A stretch of 64,000 nucleotides of DNA from an uncultured Chitinophaga sp. (GCF_946479755.1 NZ_CAMLHC010000008.1:124001-188000); one strand, 5' to 3'; shown: positions 16,258-27,115, counted from the first letter of the stretch. Notes: a model not told the origin generated them from the letters alone. Numbers and translations: made by a program.

Positions 16258-19200
16258 ATGAAAAAAGAGCTACTACTATGGCTGTTCGTGTGCAGCAGCG
16301 TTCTCAGCGCAGTAGCCCAGACACGAACGATCAGCGGAAAAGTTACGGATGCAAAAGACGGCTCTGCCCTTCCCGGGGTTACAGTAGTGATCAAAGGCAC
16401 TACCAAGGGTGTGTTTACATCCGGTGACGGTACTTACAAGCTGAATAATGTGACCAGTGGCACCACACTCGTGTTTTCCTTCGTAGGTTATCTGACGAAG
16501 GAAGTTCCCGTTGGGCCGGGAAATGAAGTTGACGTAGCCCTGGATGCAGATAAAAAACAATTGGGAGAAGTGGTGGTGACAGCCGTGGGATTAAAGCGTA
16601 ACGAGGCTTCGCTGGGTTATTCCGTATCCACGGTAAAGCCGGACCAGCTGGTGCAGAAGTCGGAACCGGATATGTTGAAAGGGCTGCAGGGTAAAGTGGC
16701 CGGTGTAGACATCAGGACCTCGCAAGGTACGCCTGGCGCTGCTACCCGCATTAATATCCGTGGTAACACTTCCTTTTACGGAAGTAATCAGCCGTTGATC
16801 GTAGTAGATGGGATTCCTTACAATAACGACCAGGTAACTACCTCCAGCCAGACATCGGGCGGTGGTGCTTATTCCAGCGGTCTTTCATCCCTTGACCCCA
16901 ATGATATTGCTTCCATGACAGTATTGAAAGGCGCAGCGGCAGCAGCGCTTTATGGTTCGAGGGCCTCCAACGGTGCGATCATTATTACCACCAAATCCGG
17001 CAGCGCCAATATGGGCAAACGGAAAACGGAAGTCACCTACTCTTCTTCCCTTTCCATGGAAAACGTAGCCAATCTGCCGAAGTACCAGAATGAATTTGGG
17101 GCCGGCAGCCGCTTTGTTTACTCCAATGCCAACGGTTCCTGGGGACCGAAATTCGGTACGCTGGATTCCATCCCGGCGTGGCCCGATTACCTGGCCGCAT
17201 TCCCGGAACTCTTTCCCGCTTCCGGTAACATTGCCTACCGGGCTGTCCCTAATAACGTAAAGGACCTGTTCCGTACCGGTTTCATTACAGAAAACTCCAT
17301 CGGCGTCAATGGCGGCAATGAAAAATCTGCGCTTAGCGCCACGGCGTCTTACCTGAGCCAGGATGGTTATGTGCCTCACTCCTTCTTCAACAGGGGCAAC
17401 CTGTCTATTGGCGGGGTAACGCGGCTGACCAACGGGCTTACCGTCAACGGTAACTTCAGCTACAGCACCAGCAACCAGGGAGGTAGTATTTTTGGGGAGA
17501 ACCAGGTGTCGGGCGCTACTTCTTCATTCGCCCGTAACCTTTTCCTTGCCAGAAACTGGAATATTGCCGGGCTTCCTTTTGAAGATATCGAAGGCAATCC
17601 GGTATCCACCAATAAACAGCAATATGACAACCCCCTCTGGGCGTTTAAGCATAATACCATCAGCACTGCTACGGACCGGTATGTGGCCGGTTTAAAACTG
17701 AACTACGAAGTGCTGCCCTGGTTCAACCTCGGTTACCAGATCGGTGTAAATCAAAATTCCTTCCTGCGTAAAGAAGTAGTGGAAATAGGTTCCAGAGGTG
17801 CGGAAGGCGCCGGCCAGATCGTGCAGCAGAACTATCGTTTTACCGAAATAGAATCCAACCTCATCGGAACGTTTACCCCTAAACTGAAAAACGAAGACTT
17901 CGGCCTGAAAGTGCTGGCAGGGCATAACGTCAACCAGCGTACGACCAAGTCACAAATCAATACAGGTAAGGCGATTATCGTTCCCGGGATATACACTATG
18001 CTAAACACCAAAACGGTGATCCCGACAGAGGATGTTTTTATACAGCGCAGGCTGTGGGGTGTTTTCGGAGAGGTGGACCTGGACTATAAAAAATGGTTGT
18101 TCCTGATACTGACAGGCAGGAACGACTGGTCTTCCACATTACCCTCCAATAACAGGAGCTACTTTTATCCCAGCGTCGCCGCCTCTTTCATCTTCACAGA
18201 TGCGCTGAAGATGAACAGCAAAGTGCTGACCTTTGGTAAACTGCGTGCCAGCTGGGCCAAGGTGGGCAGGGATGCAGACCCTTATCAGCTGGCTAATATC
18301 TTCAGGGTTAACCCTGCGTTCCTGGGGCAACCTGGTGTGATGCAGGACCCTGCAGCGGGTAATCCCAATCTGAAGCCTGAGTTTACGCAGGACTTTGAAG
18401 TAGGCGCCAATCTTGAATTTTATGATCGAAGGGTAACGCTGGACTTCGCCTGGTACAACAGGGTGTCTACCAACCAGATTGCACCTTTAACTCTGCCGCC
18501 TTCTTCCGGTTTTGGACAGGTAATCGATAACTATGGTAAGCTGACCAATAAAGGGATTGAAATCGATCTGAACGTGATGCCTGTTCGCAATGAAAACCTG
18601 ACCTGGAATATACATGGTATTTTCACGAGGAACAGAAGCGTGGTGAAGGAGCTGAAGCCCGGTGTTATCAGGCTGCCGCTGGCAGGTGTGCTGGATGAGA
18701 TGTCTCCTTACCTCGAAGCAGGTAAACCATATGGTTATCTGCGGGGTACCGCTAACGTCAGGGATGCAGATGGAAGCCTGCTGATAGACCCCACCAATGG
18801 ATACCTGATCCGCGATCCTAACCAGCGGATGGTGGGGGATCCCAATCCCGACTTCAAAGCGGGTTTAGGTACCACGCTGAACTACAAAGGATTTTTCCTG
18901 AATGCACTGTTTGATCTGACAAGAGGCGGTGACATTTATTCAGTAACCGTCAGCTCTTTGCTCGGACGTGGTGTTACTAAAGATACCCGTGCAGAAGCGC
19001 GTGAAAATGTATATGTTATTCCCGGCTATTATGGTGATGTGAACTCCGGAGCCCCCTTGCTGGATGATAAGGGTAACAGGATTCCTAACCAAACGGCCAT
19101 CAGTCTTTTTGAAATGTTCTTCGGTGAAACTTTTGCCATCAACTCTGCAACGGAATGGAACGTGTACGACGCCACCGTCTATACTTTCCGTGAGCTGACC

Positions 19201-19425
19201 GTGGGATATGACTTTCCCAAAAAATGGTTCGGTAAAACGCCGATAGGGGCGCTCACGCTTACACTGACAGGCAGGAACCTCTGGTACTATGCGCCAAACC
19301 TTCCTAAATATACCCGGTTTAATCCGGAAGTAGGCAGTTTTGGCTCTACCAACGTACAGGGTATAGAATTGTCCGGCGCACCTACTACCAGGCGTTATGG
19401 CGTGAACCTGAAAGTGACGTTCTAG
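16258..19425 (+). CDS. SusC/RagA-family TonB-linked outer membrane protein (pair 2)
   Basis: 1055-residue SusC homologue. Signal peptide to VAQ (about residue 21), carboxypeptidase-D-like domain beginning TRTISGKVTDAKDGS (22-100), TonB-box segment LGEVVVTAVG, plug with ALYGSRASNGAIIITTKSG, and the barrel. Its first 45 residues are nearly the same as those of pairs 3 and 4 although the barrels differ widely, pointing to duplication followed by diversification of ligand specificity. Start ATG in the GCTTATG context. No STN domain. The susD-like partner begins 23 bp downstream. Confidence 0.95.
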   Translation: MKKELLLWLFVCSSVLSAVAQTRTISGKVTDAKDGSALPGVTVVIKGTTKGVFTSGDGTYKLNNVTSGTTLVFSFVGYLTKEVPVGPGNEVDVALDADKKQLGEVVVTAVGLKRNEASLGYSVSTVKPDQLVQKSEPDMLKGLQGKVAGVDIRTSQGTPGAATRINIRGNTSFYGSNQPLIVVDGIPYNNDQVTTSSQTSGGGAYSSGLSSLDPNDIASMTVLKGAAAAALYGSRASNGAIIITTKSGSANMGKRKTEVTYSSSLSMENVANLPKYQNEFGAGSRFVYSNANGSWGPKFGTLDSIPAWPDYLAAFPELFPASGNIAYRAVPNNVKDLFRTGFITENSIGVNGGNEKSALSATASYLSQDGYVPHSFFNRGNLSIGGVTRLTNGLTVNGNFSYSTSNQGGSIFGENQVSGATSSFARNLFLARNWNIAGLPFEDIEGNPVSTNKQQYDNPLWAFKHNTISTATDRYVAGLKLNYEVLPWFNLGYQIGVNQNSFLRKEVVEIGSRGAEGAGQIVQQNYRFTEIESNLIGTFTPKLKNEDFGLKVLAGHNVNQRTTKSQINTGKAIIVPGIYTMLNTKTVIPTEDVFIQRRLWGVFGEVDLDYKKWLFLILTGRNDWSSTLPSNNRSYFYPSVAASFIFTDALKMNSKVLTFGKLRASWAKVGRDADPYQLANIFRVNPAFLGQPGVMQDPAAGNPNLKPEFTQDFEVGANLEFYDRRVTLDFAWYNRVSTNQIAPLTLPPSSGFGQVIDNYGKLTNKGIEIDLNVMPVRNENLTWNIHGIFTRNRSVVKELKPGVIRLPLAGVLDEMSPYLEAGKPYGYLRGTANVRDADGSLLIDPTNGYLIRDPNQRMVGDPNPDFKAGLGTTLNYKGFFLNALFDLTRGGDIYSVTVSSLLGRGVTKDTRAEARENVYVIPGYYGDVNSGAPLLDDKGNRIPNQTAISLFEMFFGETFAINSATEWNVYDATVYTFRELTVGYDFPKKWFGKTPIGALTLTLTGRNLWYYAPNLPKYTRFNPEVGSFGSTNVQGIELSGAPTTRRYGVNLKVTF

Positions 19426-19448
19426 TTTATCACGAAAAAAAAGAACCG

Positions 19449-21167
19449 ATGAAAAAACTAAGCAGAATAATTTTGGTGACCCTCGTTATGATAACGGGAT
19501 GTACAAAAGGGTTCCTGGATATAAACACTGATCCCAACAATCCTACCAAGGTGTCGTTGAAGCAATTACTACCGGCTGCGGAGCAGGGGTTGGCGTTTTC
19601 TATGGGTTTTACCAATGATGCGCGCGGGGCCCGGGGACTTACGGAGGTGTTGTCTGTATATGTGCATCAGATAGTGGTGCGGGAAAGCCAGGACCAATAC
19701 GGTGCTACCGGCTCACAGTTTGATATTAACGGCGCCTGGTCTGATTTCTTCAGCGCGCAACCGGTAGGCGGGCTCCCGGATTATATTGGCGTACTGGAGA
19801 ATGTGGAAGTGCTGATTAAGCAGGCTACCGAAGGAGGTAACCGTCATTATGCCGGTATCGGGAAGTTGCTGAAGGCATATGGCATGAGCCAGTTTGTCGA
19901 TGCCTTTGCGGATATTCCTTTTTCTGAAGCAAACAGATTTGCGACTGAGGGGCTGCGTTACCCAAAGTTTGACAAAGGGGCCGATATTTATCCGCAGATC
20001 TTCAAATTGATTGATGACGCCATCGCTGACCTGGGAACCGGGGACAATCCGTTGGAGCCGGGCGGGGATGATATTTTTTACGGAGGAAACCTTGCCAGAT
20101 GGACTGCTATGGCAAAGAGCCTGAAGTTGAAGTTATACAACCAGGTGCGCCTGGTACAGAATGTATCAGGCCCTGTAAACCAGCTGGTGAATGCAGGTGG
20201 TTTAATCAGCAATACCGAACAGGGATTCATGCTACGGTATGGCTCGCAGGTGGCGCCGGACGACAGAAATCCTGGTTTCAGCGAGTATTATGCTACCCAA
20301 AAATCGCACTACATCAGCCCCTGGTTTTATGAGATCATGAAGGGCTATAATCCGCGGTTATTTACCGGTATCAGGGATCCCCGGATACCTTATTACTTCT
20401 TTAATCAGAATACGAAACTGGGCGGCTCGCAGGCGCCGACAGAATATCGTGATTCTGGTTTTGTGTCCATTTATTTCGGTTCCACAGGCACCAACCGCAA
20501 TTCATCACAGGACAACAGCATGACAGTGTTTGGCCTCTATCCTGTAGGTGGTAAGTATGACAATGGTAGCGCAGGAACGGTGACTGCCGCCAGCGGTACC
20601 GGCGCTGCGCCTTTACGGTTACTTACTTATGCAGACGTGTTATTTATTCAGGCCGAGCTCATCAATGCCGGTGTTATCGCCGGAGATGCCCGTCAGAAGT
20701 TATCTGCCGCTATCGATGAATCTTTCAAGCAGGTCGACTTTGTTGCCAATTTAGCCAAGGGTGGCCAGGCAGTACCCACTATTGTAGGGCCGGATGCCAC
20801 CGCGTACCGTGACAAGATACTGGCCGTTTACGATGCCAGAACTACGGCAAAGGATAAACTGGAAGTGATCATCACACAGAAATGGATACAGTCTTTCGGC
20901 TTTAGCGGTGACGCCTATACGGACTACCGGCGTACTGGTTTCCCGGTATTATTTAATCCCAACGATCCTACGATGGCTCCTGGGCGCCAGGCGCAGCCGC
21001 CGATATTCGGTAATCCTACACTGCCGCCGCCACAGGGAAAAGTGCCGGTAGCATTGGGTAGAAACTATCCGCTGTCGTTGCCGTGGCCTACTAATGAAAT
21101 CGAAGTGAACCCTAATGCGCCATCGCAAAAACTGCCGGACGTAACACCGGTGTTCTGGGATAAATAA
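19449..21167 (+). CDS. SusD-like nutrient-binding outer membrane lipoprotein (pair 2)
   Basis: 572-residue lipoprotein with lipobox MITGC (cysteine at residue 18) followed by TKGFLDINTDPNNP, the hallmark of the SusD-like_2 branch (the 'DINTDPNNP' group). The conserved C-terminal segment ITQKWIQSFGFSGDAYTDYRRTGFP is present; the part QSFGFSGDAYTDYRRTGFP shows it. It presumably captures the ligand for the SusC at 16258. Proline-rich ending before a final VTPVFWD. A third lipoprotein gene follows after about 30 bp. Confidence 0.93.
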   Translation: MKKLSRIILVTLVMITGCTKGFLDINTDPNNPTKVSLKQLLPAAEQGLAFSMGFTNDARGARGLTEVLSVYVHQIVVRESQDQYGATGSQFDINGAWSDFFSAQPVGGLPDYIGVLENVEVLIKQATEGGNRHYAGIGKLLKAYGMSQFVDAFADIPFSEANRFATEGLRYPKFDKGADIYPQIFKLIDDAIADLGTGDNPLEPGGDDIFYGGNLARWTAMAKSLKLKLYNQVRLVQNVSGPVNQLVNAGGLISNTEQGFMLRYGSQVAPDDRNPGFSEYYATQKSHYISPWFYEIMKGYNPRLFTGIRDPRIPYYFFNQNTKLGGSQAPTEYRDSGFVSIYFGSTGTNRNSSQDNSMTVFGLYPVGGKYDNGSAGTVTAASGTGAAPLRLLTYADVLFIQAELINAGVIAGDARQKLSAAIDESFKQVDFVANLAKGGQAVPTIVGPDATAYRDKILAVYDARTTAKDKLEVIITQKWIQSFGFSGDAYTDYRRTGFPVLFNPNDPTMAPGRQAQPPIFGNPTLPPPQGKVPVALGRNYPLSLPWPTNEIEVNPNAPSQKLPDVTPVFWDK

Positions 21168-21198
21168 CCTTCTCATTCATGTGCACAAAAAAGTAAGT

Positions 21199-22095
21199 AT
21201 GAAGAATAAGATCATCTATATAGTCATGTTGGCGGTTGGAATAACGGTTTTTTATGCATGCCGGAAGAATGACAACCCCAAACTACCGGATGGCGTTTCG
21301 AAGCGCCAGGTGCCGCAGCTCACGCAGGACAACACGAAGGACCTGCTGATCCAGTCAGATAACCTGCCTGATTTTAAAACGGCCTTTAACGTAGCGCTGT
21401 ACTTCCCTACCGGGGACCAGCCCAAAACTACGGATGTGGTAGTGGCCATGAATGGCAGGTACAACAATGTCAAGGTAGCACAGGGCGGCATCACTTCTCT
21501 GCCGGCCGTGGTGTCCCTCACCGGTACGCAGCTGATGCAGCTGTTCGGGCTTTCCGCGAACGCGCTAACACCGGGGGATTACTTTGAAGTAACGACTAAT
21601 TTCACCATGAACGACGGAACGCAGATACATGGTTTCGGCGATACCGTGACATTATCAAATGGTACGAAACAGTACATTCCTCCTTATGGTGCAGACGTGC
21701 TGGGTTCTGCCGGCTTGATCCGGTTGCTGACCTATACGAAAGTTTGCCCGTTGACCGTAAAGACTTACCTGGGAGGTATGACTGTGGACGATCCGGGGGT
21801 AACAGAAGGTACCTATCCGGTAACGGTGTCTGTTAATGCAGATAGTACCGTGTTTACCTTCACCGGTTGGGCAGGTATGGCAGGAGTAGCCATGAAAGCC
21901 AATTTCAGCAGGCCCGGCTATCAGTTCACCATCGCCAAGCAGAAAATTGCAGACCTCTTCCAGGGGTATCATAACCTGACGGTATCCGGTACAGGAACGA
22001 TCAATCCCTGTGATACCACGATTATATTCAACGTGACAACGGAAGTGGACGAGGGAAGTTTTGGAAATAATGAAACTATTTTGTCCAAGCCCTGA
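21199..22095 (+). CDS. Putative surface lipoprotein in susCD operon 2, unknown function
   Basis: 298 residues from the ATG at 21199. I prefer this to the GTG at 21181 because it gives a clean lipoprotein signal MKNKIIYIVMLAVGITVFYA before Cys21. The mature part is beta-rich, with about four cysteine-free repeats of extended segments and no motif I recognise. Its place as the third gene after a SusC/SusD pair matches accessory surface glycan- or peptide-binding proteins of the SusE/F kind, so that role is an inference from position alone. A GNRA-loop terminator follows the stop. Confidence 0.7.
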   Translation: MKNKIIYIVMLAVGITVFYACRKNDNPKLPDGVSKRQVPQLTQDNTKDLLIQSDNLPDFKTAFNVALYFPTGDQPKTTDVVVAMNGRYNNVKVAQGGITSLPAVVSLTGTQLMQLFGLSANALTPGDYFEVTTNFTMNDGTQIHGFGDTVTLSNGTKQYIPPYGADVLGSAGLIRLLTYTKVCPLTVKTYLGGMTVDDPGVTEGTYPVTVSVNADSTVFTFTGWAGMAGVAMKANFSRPGYQFTIAKQKIADLFQGYHNLTVSGTGTINPCDTTIIFNVTTEVDEGSFGNNETILSKP

Positions 22096-22120
22096 CGGGC
22101 CGGATAACGGATGCTGAAAG

Positions 22121-22151
22121 ACGCGTCATCCGCAAGGGTGGCGCGTTTTTT
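22121..22151 (+). terminator. Terminator of susCD operon 2
   Basis: ACGCGTCATCC (22121-22131) pairs with GGGTGGCGCGT (22136-22146) with two G-U pairs around a GCAA tetraloop. T6 follows. Confidence 0.88.
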
Positions 22152-22532
22152 ATGGGGGCGCCGGTAGGCTAACTTATCAAGAATCATTTAGAATCATAGC
22201 GATTTGTTAAAAATATTACCTTAGCAGTGTAGAAAATATTTTTTTGTTTTTATATCTTGTGTCCGTTTTTAAATAAAAATTAACAATTGACCAAAAAATC
22301 AAAATCTGAATAGTGTGATGTTGTAACCCGTTATTTACAGGCTTTGCTTATGTTTGATGCGTTCGAATCCTATGCTGTGAATGGATGCACCTGATGCCAA
22401 ATAAGGTGCGGTTCGCCCAAAAGAGGATATTCCCTGCGTTTTTCCCGGAATGAATTTAAGCACCTAGTAATCCAACGACAACGACCCAGTGTTTTAGGTT
22501 AACTGAAATATTTTATCAAATCTAAATTGCTT
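22152..22532 (+). promoter_or_regulatory. Leader region of susC pair 3
   Basis: About 380 bp with no credible gene. It contains a short stem GCACCT/AGGTGC (near 22387-22409) and ends with the shared susC block: AGGTTAAC, TCAAATCTAAATT and GCTTATG. Confidence 0.4.
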
Positions 22533-25500
22533 ATGAAAAGAGGATTACTCTTGTGGCTGCTCATGGCCATTAGCGTCTTGCATGTATCTGCGCAGACGCG
22601 AACGATTACAGGTACAGTAACAGATGGTAAGGGCAATTCTCCGATCCCGGGAGTTTCCGTTGCCGTTAAAGGCAAAGGTACCGGTACCTCTACCGGACCA
22701 AACGGTACCTACAAGCTCCAGGTAGCACCAGGCACTACACTGGTTTTTTCGTTTATCGGCTATACTTCCCAGGAAGTAGTAGTAGCTGACCAGAGCGTGG
22801 TGGATATCGCACTGGAAGAGGATAAAAAACAGCTCAATGAAGTGGTGGTAACCGCGTTGGGCATCACCAGGGAAAAGAAAAGCCTGGGTTACAACGTGCA
22901 GACCGTAAAAGGTGAGGACATCGTACGTGCCGGTGAGAACAACATCATCGAGTCCCTGTCTTCCAAAGCTGCCGGTGTTCAGGTAATTGGCTCCGGTGGT
23001 ACGCCGGGTGCTTCCTCCAAAATTCTGATCCGTGGTAACTCTACCTTCACCGGTAACAACCAGCCATTGATCGTTATTGACGGAGTGCCTATCGACAACT
23101 CCACAAATTCTACCGTAGCACAGACTTATCCGTACAATGCCAACCTGCAGGGTGTAAACAACTCTAACCGTGCATTGGACATCAACCCGGATGATATCGC
23201 TTCAGTGACTATCCTGAAAGGCCCCTCTGCAGCAGCGCTGTACGGCGCCCGCGCAGGTAACGGTGCTATTATCTATACTACCAAAAGAGGTAAAGCCGGT
23301 TCCGTGCATGTGACTTACGACTTTAACGCCGGTTTCGATAAAGTAAGCCAGCTGCCTAAAGAACAAGACATCTATGCACAGGGTTCTATTGACCAAAACG
23401 GTGTACCTGTTTATCTGCCTAACTTCCAGGATGCTACAGCTCCGGTTGTTGAAAGCTGGGGCCCGAAAATCAGCTCCCTGAGCGGTGTTAAAGCACACAA
23501 GAACACCAAAAACTTCTTCCAGACCGGGACCAACTATACCCACAACGTATCTGCTACCGGTGGTAACGATGTGTCTACCTATCGTATCTCCCTGAGCCGC
23601 GCAGACCAGAAAGGTATCGTTCCCAATACGAACTTTTACCGTACATCTGTTCGCGCTAACTTCGATACAAAAGTTACACAACGCCTGTCCATGAACGCCT
23701 CTATGAGCTATGCAGCTACAGAAGGCACCAAAGCGCAGAATGGTAGCAATACTTCTGGTATCATGTTGCCGTTGTTGAGAACGCCGGTTAGCTTTGATTT
23801 GAAAGACTACCAGCATCCGGACGGTTCCAGCAGAAACTTCGTTAACAACTACGACAACCCTTACTGGACAGCAGAGAATAACCCATTCACGGATAAGGTA
23901 GACCGTTTCGTTGGAAACATCGGTGCCAACTACGAAATTAACAACTGGTTGAAAGCTACCTACAAACTGGGCGCTGACGTGTATACTGATGGCAGAAAAC
24001 AGATTTATGCGATCGGTTCTAACGGTAACCCTACCGGGATGCTGGAAGAAAACACTATCCGGAGCAGACAATATTACTCAGACCTGATCCTGAGCGGTCA
24101 TAAAGAGTTTAATGAGAAATACTCCGTTACAGCCAACGTTGGTGGAAACGTAACACAGACGAGCTTACAGAACCTGTATGGTCGTGGTACAGACCTCTCT
24201 ATCCCGAATTACAATAACCTGGGTAATGCTTCTACACTGTATTCAGACGAAAGCACTACTTTCCAGCGTTCTTCTGCATTCTTCTATGATCTGCAGTTTG
24301 GCTACAAAAATATTGTTTTCATAGGTACTACCGGCCGTAACGAGTGGGCTTCCACTTTCGGCAAAGTAAAAAATAACTTCTTTTATCCTTCTGTAAACGC
24401 TTCGTTCGTATTTACAGATGTGCTGCCAAAGAACAACATCCTGACCTACGGTAAACTGAGAGGTGCTATTGCTCGTGGTGGTCTGCCTCCTTCTCCGTAT
24501 TCATCCCTTACTTATTATGTAAAACCTTTCTTTGCTGATGGCTTCACGGATGGTAACTCCTTCCCCTATAAAGGACAGAACGGTTTCCTGTTAAACAACG
24601 TCTTTGGTAACCCGAACCTGAAAGCACAGACAGCTGTGGAAAAAGAAATCGGTTTAGACCTGAAATTCTTTGACGCCCGTCTGAATATCGAGGCAACCTA
24701 TTATAACAAGAAAACTTCTGACCTGCTGGTGTTAAGACCGCTGGCCGGTTCTTCCGGATTCCAGAAAATGCTGGATAACACAGGTTCTATGGTGAACAAA
24801 GGATGGGAAATCGCGGTGTCCGGTGATGTGGTTCGTTCCAAAGACTTTAACTGGAATGTTAACATCAACTTTACCAGAAATAAAAACGAAGTATTGGAGC
24901 TGGGCGAAGGTGTGTCTGAAATCGATGTTGAACCAGCCTTCACCGCTATTGGTTCTTTTGCTATCGTTGGCCAGCCTTACGGCGCCCTCTACGCTTCCAA
25001 ATGGAAACGTACTGATAAAGGTGAGCTGATTATTGGCGCTAATGGCCTGCCTGAAGTTGAGGCTAAAAATGGTAACATTGGTAATCCGTTCCCCGACTGG
25101 ACAGCAGGTGCAAGATCTACTTTCAATTATAAAGGCATTACACTGGGCGTACTCTTCGATATCCGCGAAGGTGGTAAGATCTGGAATGGTACTATTGCCA
25201 GGATGCACCAGTTGGGCAGGTCTGAAGAATCTGCTGATAGGGAAAGAACCTATGTTATTCCTGGTATGATGGATGATGGTACAGGCAAACTGGTTCCTAA
25301 TACACAGGCCATTACTGCAGAGAAATATTTCAAATCTTACCTGGGCGACGGCGCTGGTTCTGCAACGGAGAACGCTGTATACGACGGCTCCTGGGTACGT
25401 CTGAGAGAAGTATCACTGTCTTATCGCTGGAATTTCAAAAACCAGAAAATCATTCGTTTTGTTGAGCTGATCGGTACAGGCCGTAACCTGTGGTTGTCTA

Positions 25501-25625
25501 CCAAATATCCTGGTGTAGATCCTGAAACCAGCCTGACAGGTGCAGGCTCCAACCTGACCGGATTCGATTATTTTAATAACCCTGGTACCAAAACTTACGC
25601 CATCGGTGTGAAACTGGGCTTATAA
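22533..25625 (+). CDS. SusC/RagA-family TonB-linked outer membrane protein (pair 3)
   Basis: 1030-residue SusC homologue from the ATG at 22533; a TTG six bases upstream in the same frame is less likely, since the ATG sits in the shared GCTTATG context. Signal peptide to VSAQ, carboxypeptidase-D-like domain (TRTITGTVTDGKGNS onward), TonB-box LNEVVVTALG, plug with ALYGARAGNGAIIYTTKRG, then barrel ending YAIGVKLGL. Its N-terminus is closest to pairs 2 and 4. The SusD partner starts 49 bp after the stop. Confidence 0.95.
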   Translation: MKRGLLLWLLMAISVLHVSAQTRTITGTVTDGKGNSPIPGVSVAVKGKGTGTSTGPNGTYKLQVAPGTTLVFSFIGYTSQEVVVADQSVVDIALEEDKKQLNEVVVTALGITREKKSLGYNVQTVKGEDIVRAGENNIIESLSSKAAGVQVIGSGGTPGASSKILIRGNSTFTGNNQPLIVIDGVPIDNSTNSTVAQTYPYNANLQGVNNSNRALDINPDDIASVTILKGPSAAALYGARAGNGAIIYTTKRGKAGSVHVTYDFNAGFDKVSQLPKEQDIYAQGSIDQNGVPVYLPNFQDATAPVVESWGPKISSLSGVKAHKNTKNFFQTGTNYTHNVSATGGNDVSTYRISLSRADQKGIVPNTNFYRTSVRANFDTKVTQRLSMNASMSYAATEGTKAQNGSNTSGIMLPLLRTPVSFDLKDYQHPDGSSRNFVNNYDNPYWTAENNPFTDKVDRFVGNIGANYEINNWLKATYKLGADVYTDGRKQIYAIGSNGNPTGMLEENTIRSRQYYSDLILSGHKEFNEKYSVTANVGGNVTQTSLQNLYGRGTDLSIPNYNNLGNASTLYSDESTTFQRSSAFFYDLQFGYKNIVFIGTTGRNEWASTFGKVKNNFFYPSVNASFVFTDVLPKNNILTYGKLRGAIARGGLPPSPYSSLTYYVKPFFADGFTDGNSFPYKGQNGFLLNNVFGNPNLKAQTAVEKEIGLDLKFFDARLNIEATYYNKKTSDLLVLRPLAGSSGFQKMLDNTGSMVNKGWEIAVSGDVVRSKDFNWNVNINFTRNKNEVLELGEGVSEIDVEPAFTAIGSFAIVGQPYGALYASKWKRTDKGELIIGANGLPEVEAKNGNIGNPFPDWTAGARSTFNYKGITLGVLFDIREGGKIWNGTIARMHQLGRSEESADRERTYVIPGMMDDGTGKLVPNTQAITAEKYFKSYLGDGAGSATENAVYDGSWVRLREVSLSYRWNFKNQKIIRFVELIGTGRNLWLSTKYPGVDPETSLTGAGSNLTGFDYFNNPGTKTYAIGVKLGL

Positions 25626-25674
25626 TAAATAAGACCTGGCGATACTAATATTTGGTAATACTAATAACGAGATA

Positions 25675-27054
25675 ATGAAAAAGATAATAATAGCACTCGC
25701 ATTGCCTTGCATCATGCTTTCTACTTCCTGCAGTAAGTTTGTTGACGGGTATGAAGTTTCTCCGAATAACCCCGTTAAAGCCACCGGTCCATTGGTATTG
25801 TCCAGTGCCCAGCTGGGGCTGATGTCGGTGTATGCAGGAACACCTGCACGTACAGCAGCAATACTGACCCAACAGCTGGGCGGTACCGCTGAGCAGATGC
25901 TGGCCATTGATATGTACGATATGAAAGAAGGCGATGCCACCAATGACTGGAACAATATTTATAATAATATCGTTCAGCCTTGTAACGACATCGTTGCGCA
26001 GTATAGCGAAGGCAATCCGCATAACAAAGCGATGGCGCTTGTTATAAAGGCCATGGGCCTGGGTGTTGCTACGGACATGTGGGGTGATGTTCCCGGCCAG
26101 GAAGGCGGCATGGGACATATCACCGGCAACTTTTCACCGAAGTATGACGCACAAAAGGATATCTATGCTCAAATCCAGTCTTTGCTGGATGAGGCCATCG
26201 TTTTGCTGAAAGACAGGACCAAAGAGGATGTCCGTTTGGTAGGCGCTAACGATGTCTTCTTTCAGGGAGATCTTGACAAATGGTTGAATACCGCTTACAT
26301 ACTGAAAGCGAGATATGCTATCCACCTTACTAAAAAGAACGCCAATGACGCCGCTACCAAAGCGCTGGATGCATTGACCCATGTGACTAACGCCGGCGAC
26401 CTGCGGGCAACTTATGGCGAGTCCAGCAACGAGTTCAACCAGTGGTATCAGTTTAGCCTGGACCGTGCTCCTCTTCTTAGAATGGGCAAGTATCTGATCG
26501 ATATGCTGAAAGCCAGCAATGACCCCCGCCTACCGGTATACGCTGTAACGACAGCTGCGGGCTATGTAGGTGCTGCCCCTGGTTCTCAGAACCTGGGCGC
26601 TTCCAAACTTGGAACATACATGGCAGGTAAGACGGCGCCCATCACGCTCGCAGGGTATGTAGAAGCATTGTTTATTAAAGCGGAAGCTAACTTCCTCCTT
26701 GGTAAAACCCAGGAAGCTGCCCAGGCTTACAACACGGCCGTACTTACCCATGTACAGAACGCAACCGGCAGCCCTGCTCCTGCTGCTTTCGTAACGGCTT
26801 ATGCCAGCGAAACCGCTGCGACCATCACGAAAGCAAAAATCATGAACCAGAAGTATGTTGCTATGTTCGCTCAGATCGAAACATACACTGACTGGCGCCG
26901 TACAGGTTTACCGGCACTTACTCCCAACCCGGACAACGTGTTGAATAAACCTGCTATTCCACGTCGTCTTCCTACTGACCAGAATGAGCGTCTGTACAAC
27001 AAGAATGTTGTTGTGACCAGCGATATCCTGAAACCAGTATGGTGGGATGAATAA
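25675..27054 (+). CDS. SusD-like nutrient-binding outer membrane lipoprotein (pair 3)
   Basis: 459-residue lipoprotein of the SusD-like_2 branch, with lipobox LSTSC (cysteine at residue 19) and the mature start SKFVDGYEVSPNNP. Conserved points include MWGDVPG, YIEALFIKAEA-type segment (here YVEALFIKAEANFLLGK) and the ending IETYTDWRRTGLPAL, which is shared in form with the pair 2 SusD. It is presumed to be the ligand-binding lid of the SusC at 22533. A textbook terminator follows. Confidence 0.94.
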   Translation: MKKIIIALALPCIMLSTSCSKFVDGYEVSPNNPVKATGPLVLSSAQLGLMSVYAGTPARTAAILTQQLGGTAEQMLAIDMYDMKEGDATNDWNNIYNNIVQPCNDIVAQYSEGNPHNKAMALVIKAMGLGVATDMWGDVPGQEGGMGHITGNFSPKYDAQKDIYAQIQSLLDEAIVLLKDRTKEDVRLVGANDVFFQGDLDKWLNTAYILKARYAIHLTKKNANDAATKALDALTHVTNAGDLRATYGESSNEFNQWYQFSLDRAPLLRMGKYLIDMLKASNDPRLPVYAVTTAAGYVGAAPGSQNLGASKLGTYMAGKTAPITLAGYVEALFIKAEANFLLGKTQEAAQAYNTAVLTHVQNATGSPAPAAFVTAYASETAATITKAKIMNQKYVAMFAQIETYTDWRRTGLPALTPNPDNVLNKPAIPRRLPTDQNERLYNKNVVVTSDILKPVWWDE

Positions 27055-27075
27055 TCAAATAATCCTTTTTTCATA

Positions 27076-27115
27076 AAAAAGCAGGCTGACCATCTCTGGT
27101 CAGCCTGTTTTTTTT
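27076..27115 (+). terminator. Terminator of susCD pair 3
   Basis: CAGGCTGACCA (27082-27092) and TGGTCAGCCTG (27097-27107) pair perfectly around TCTC. T8 follows, with A6 upstream. Confidence 0.95.
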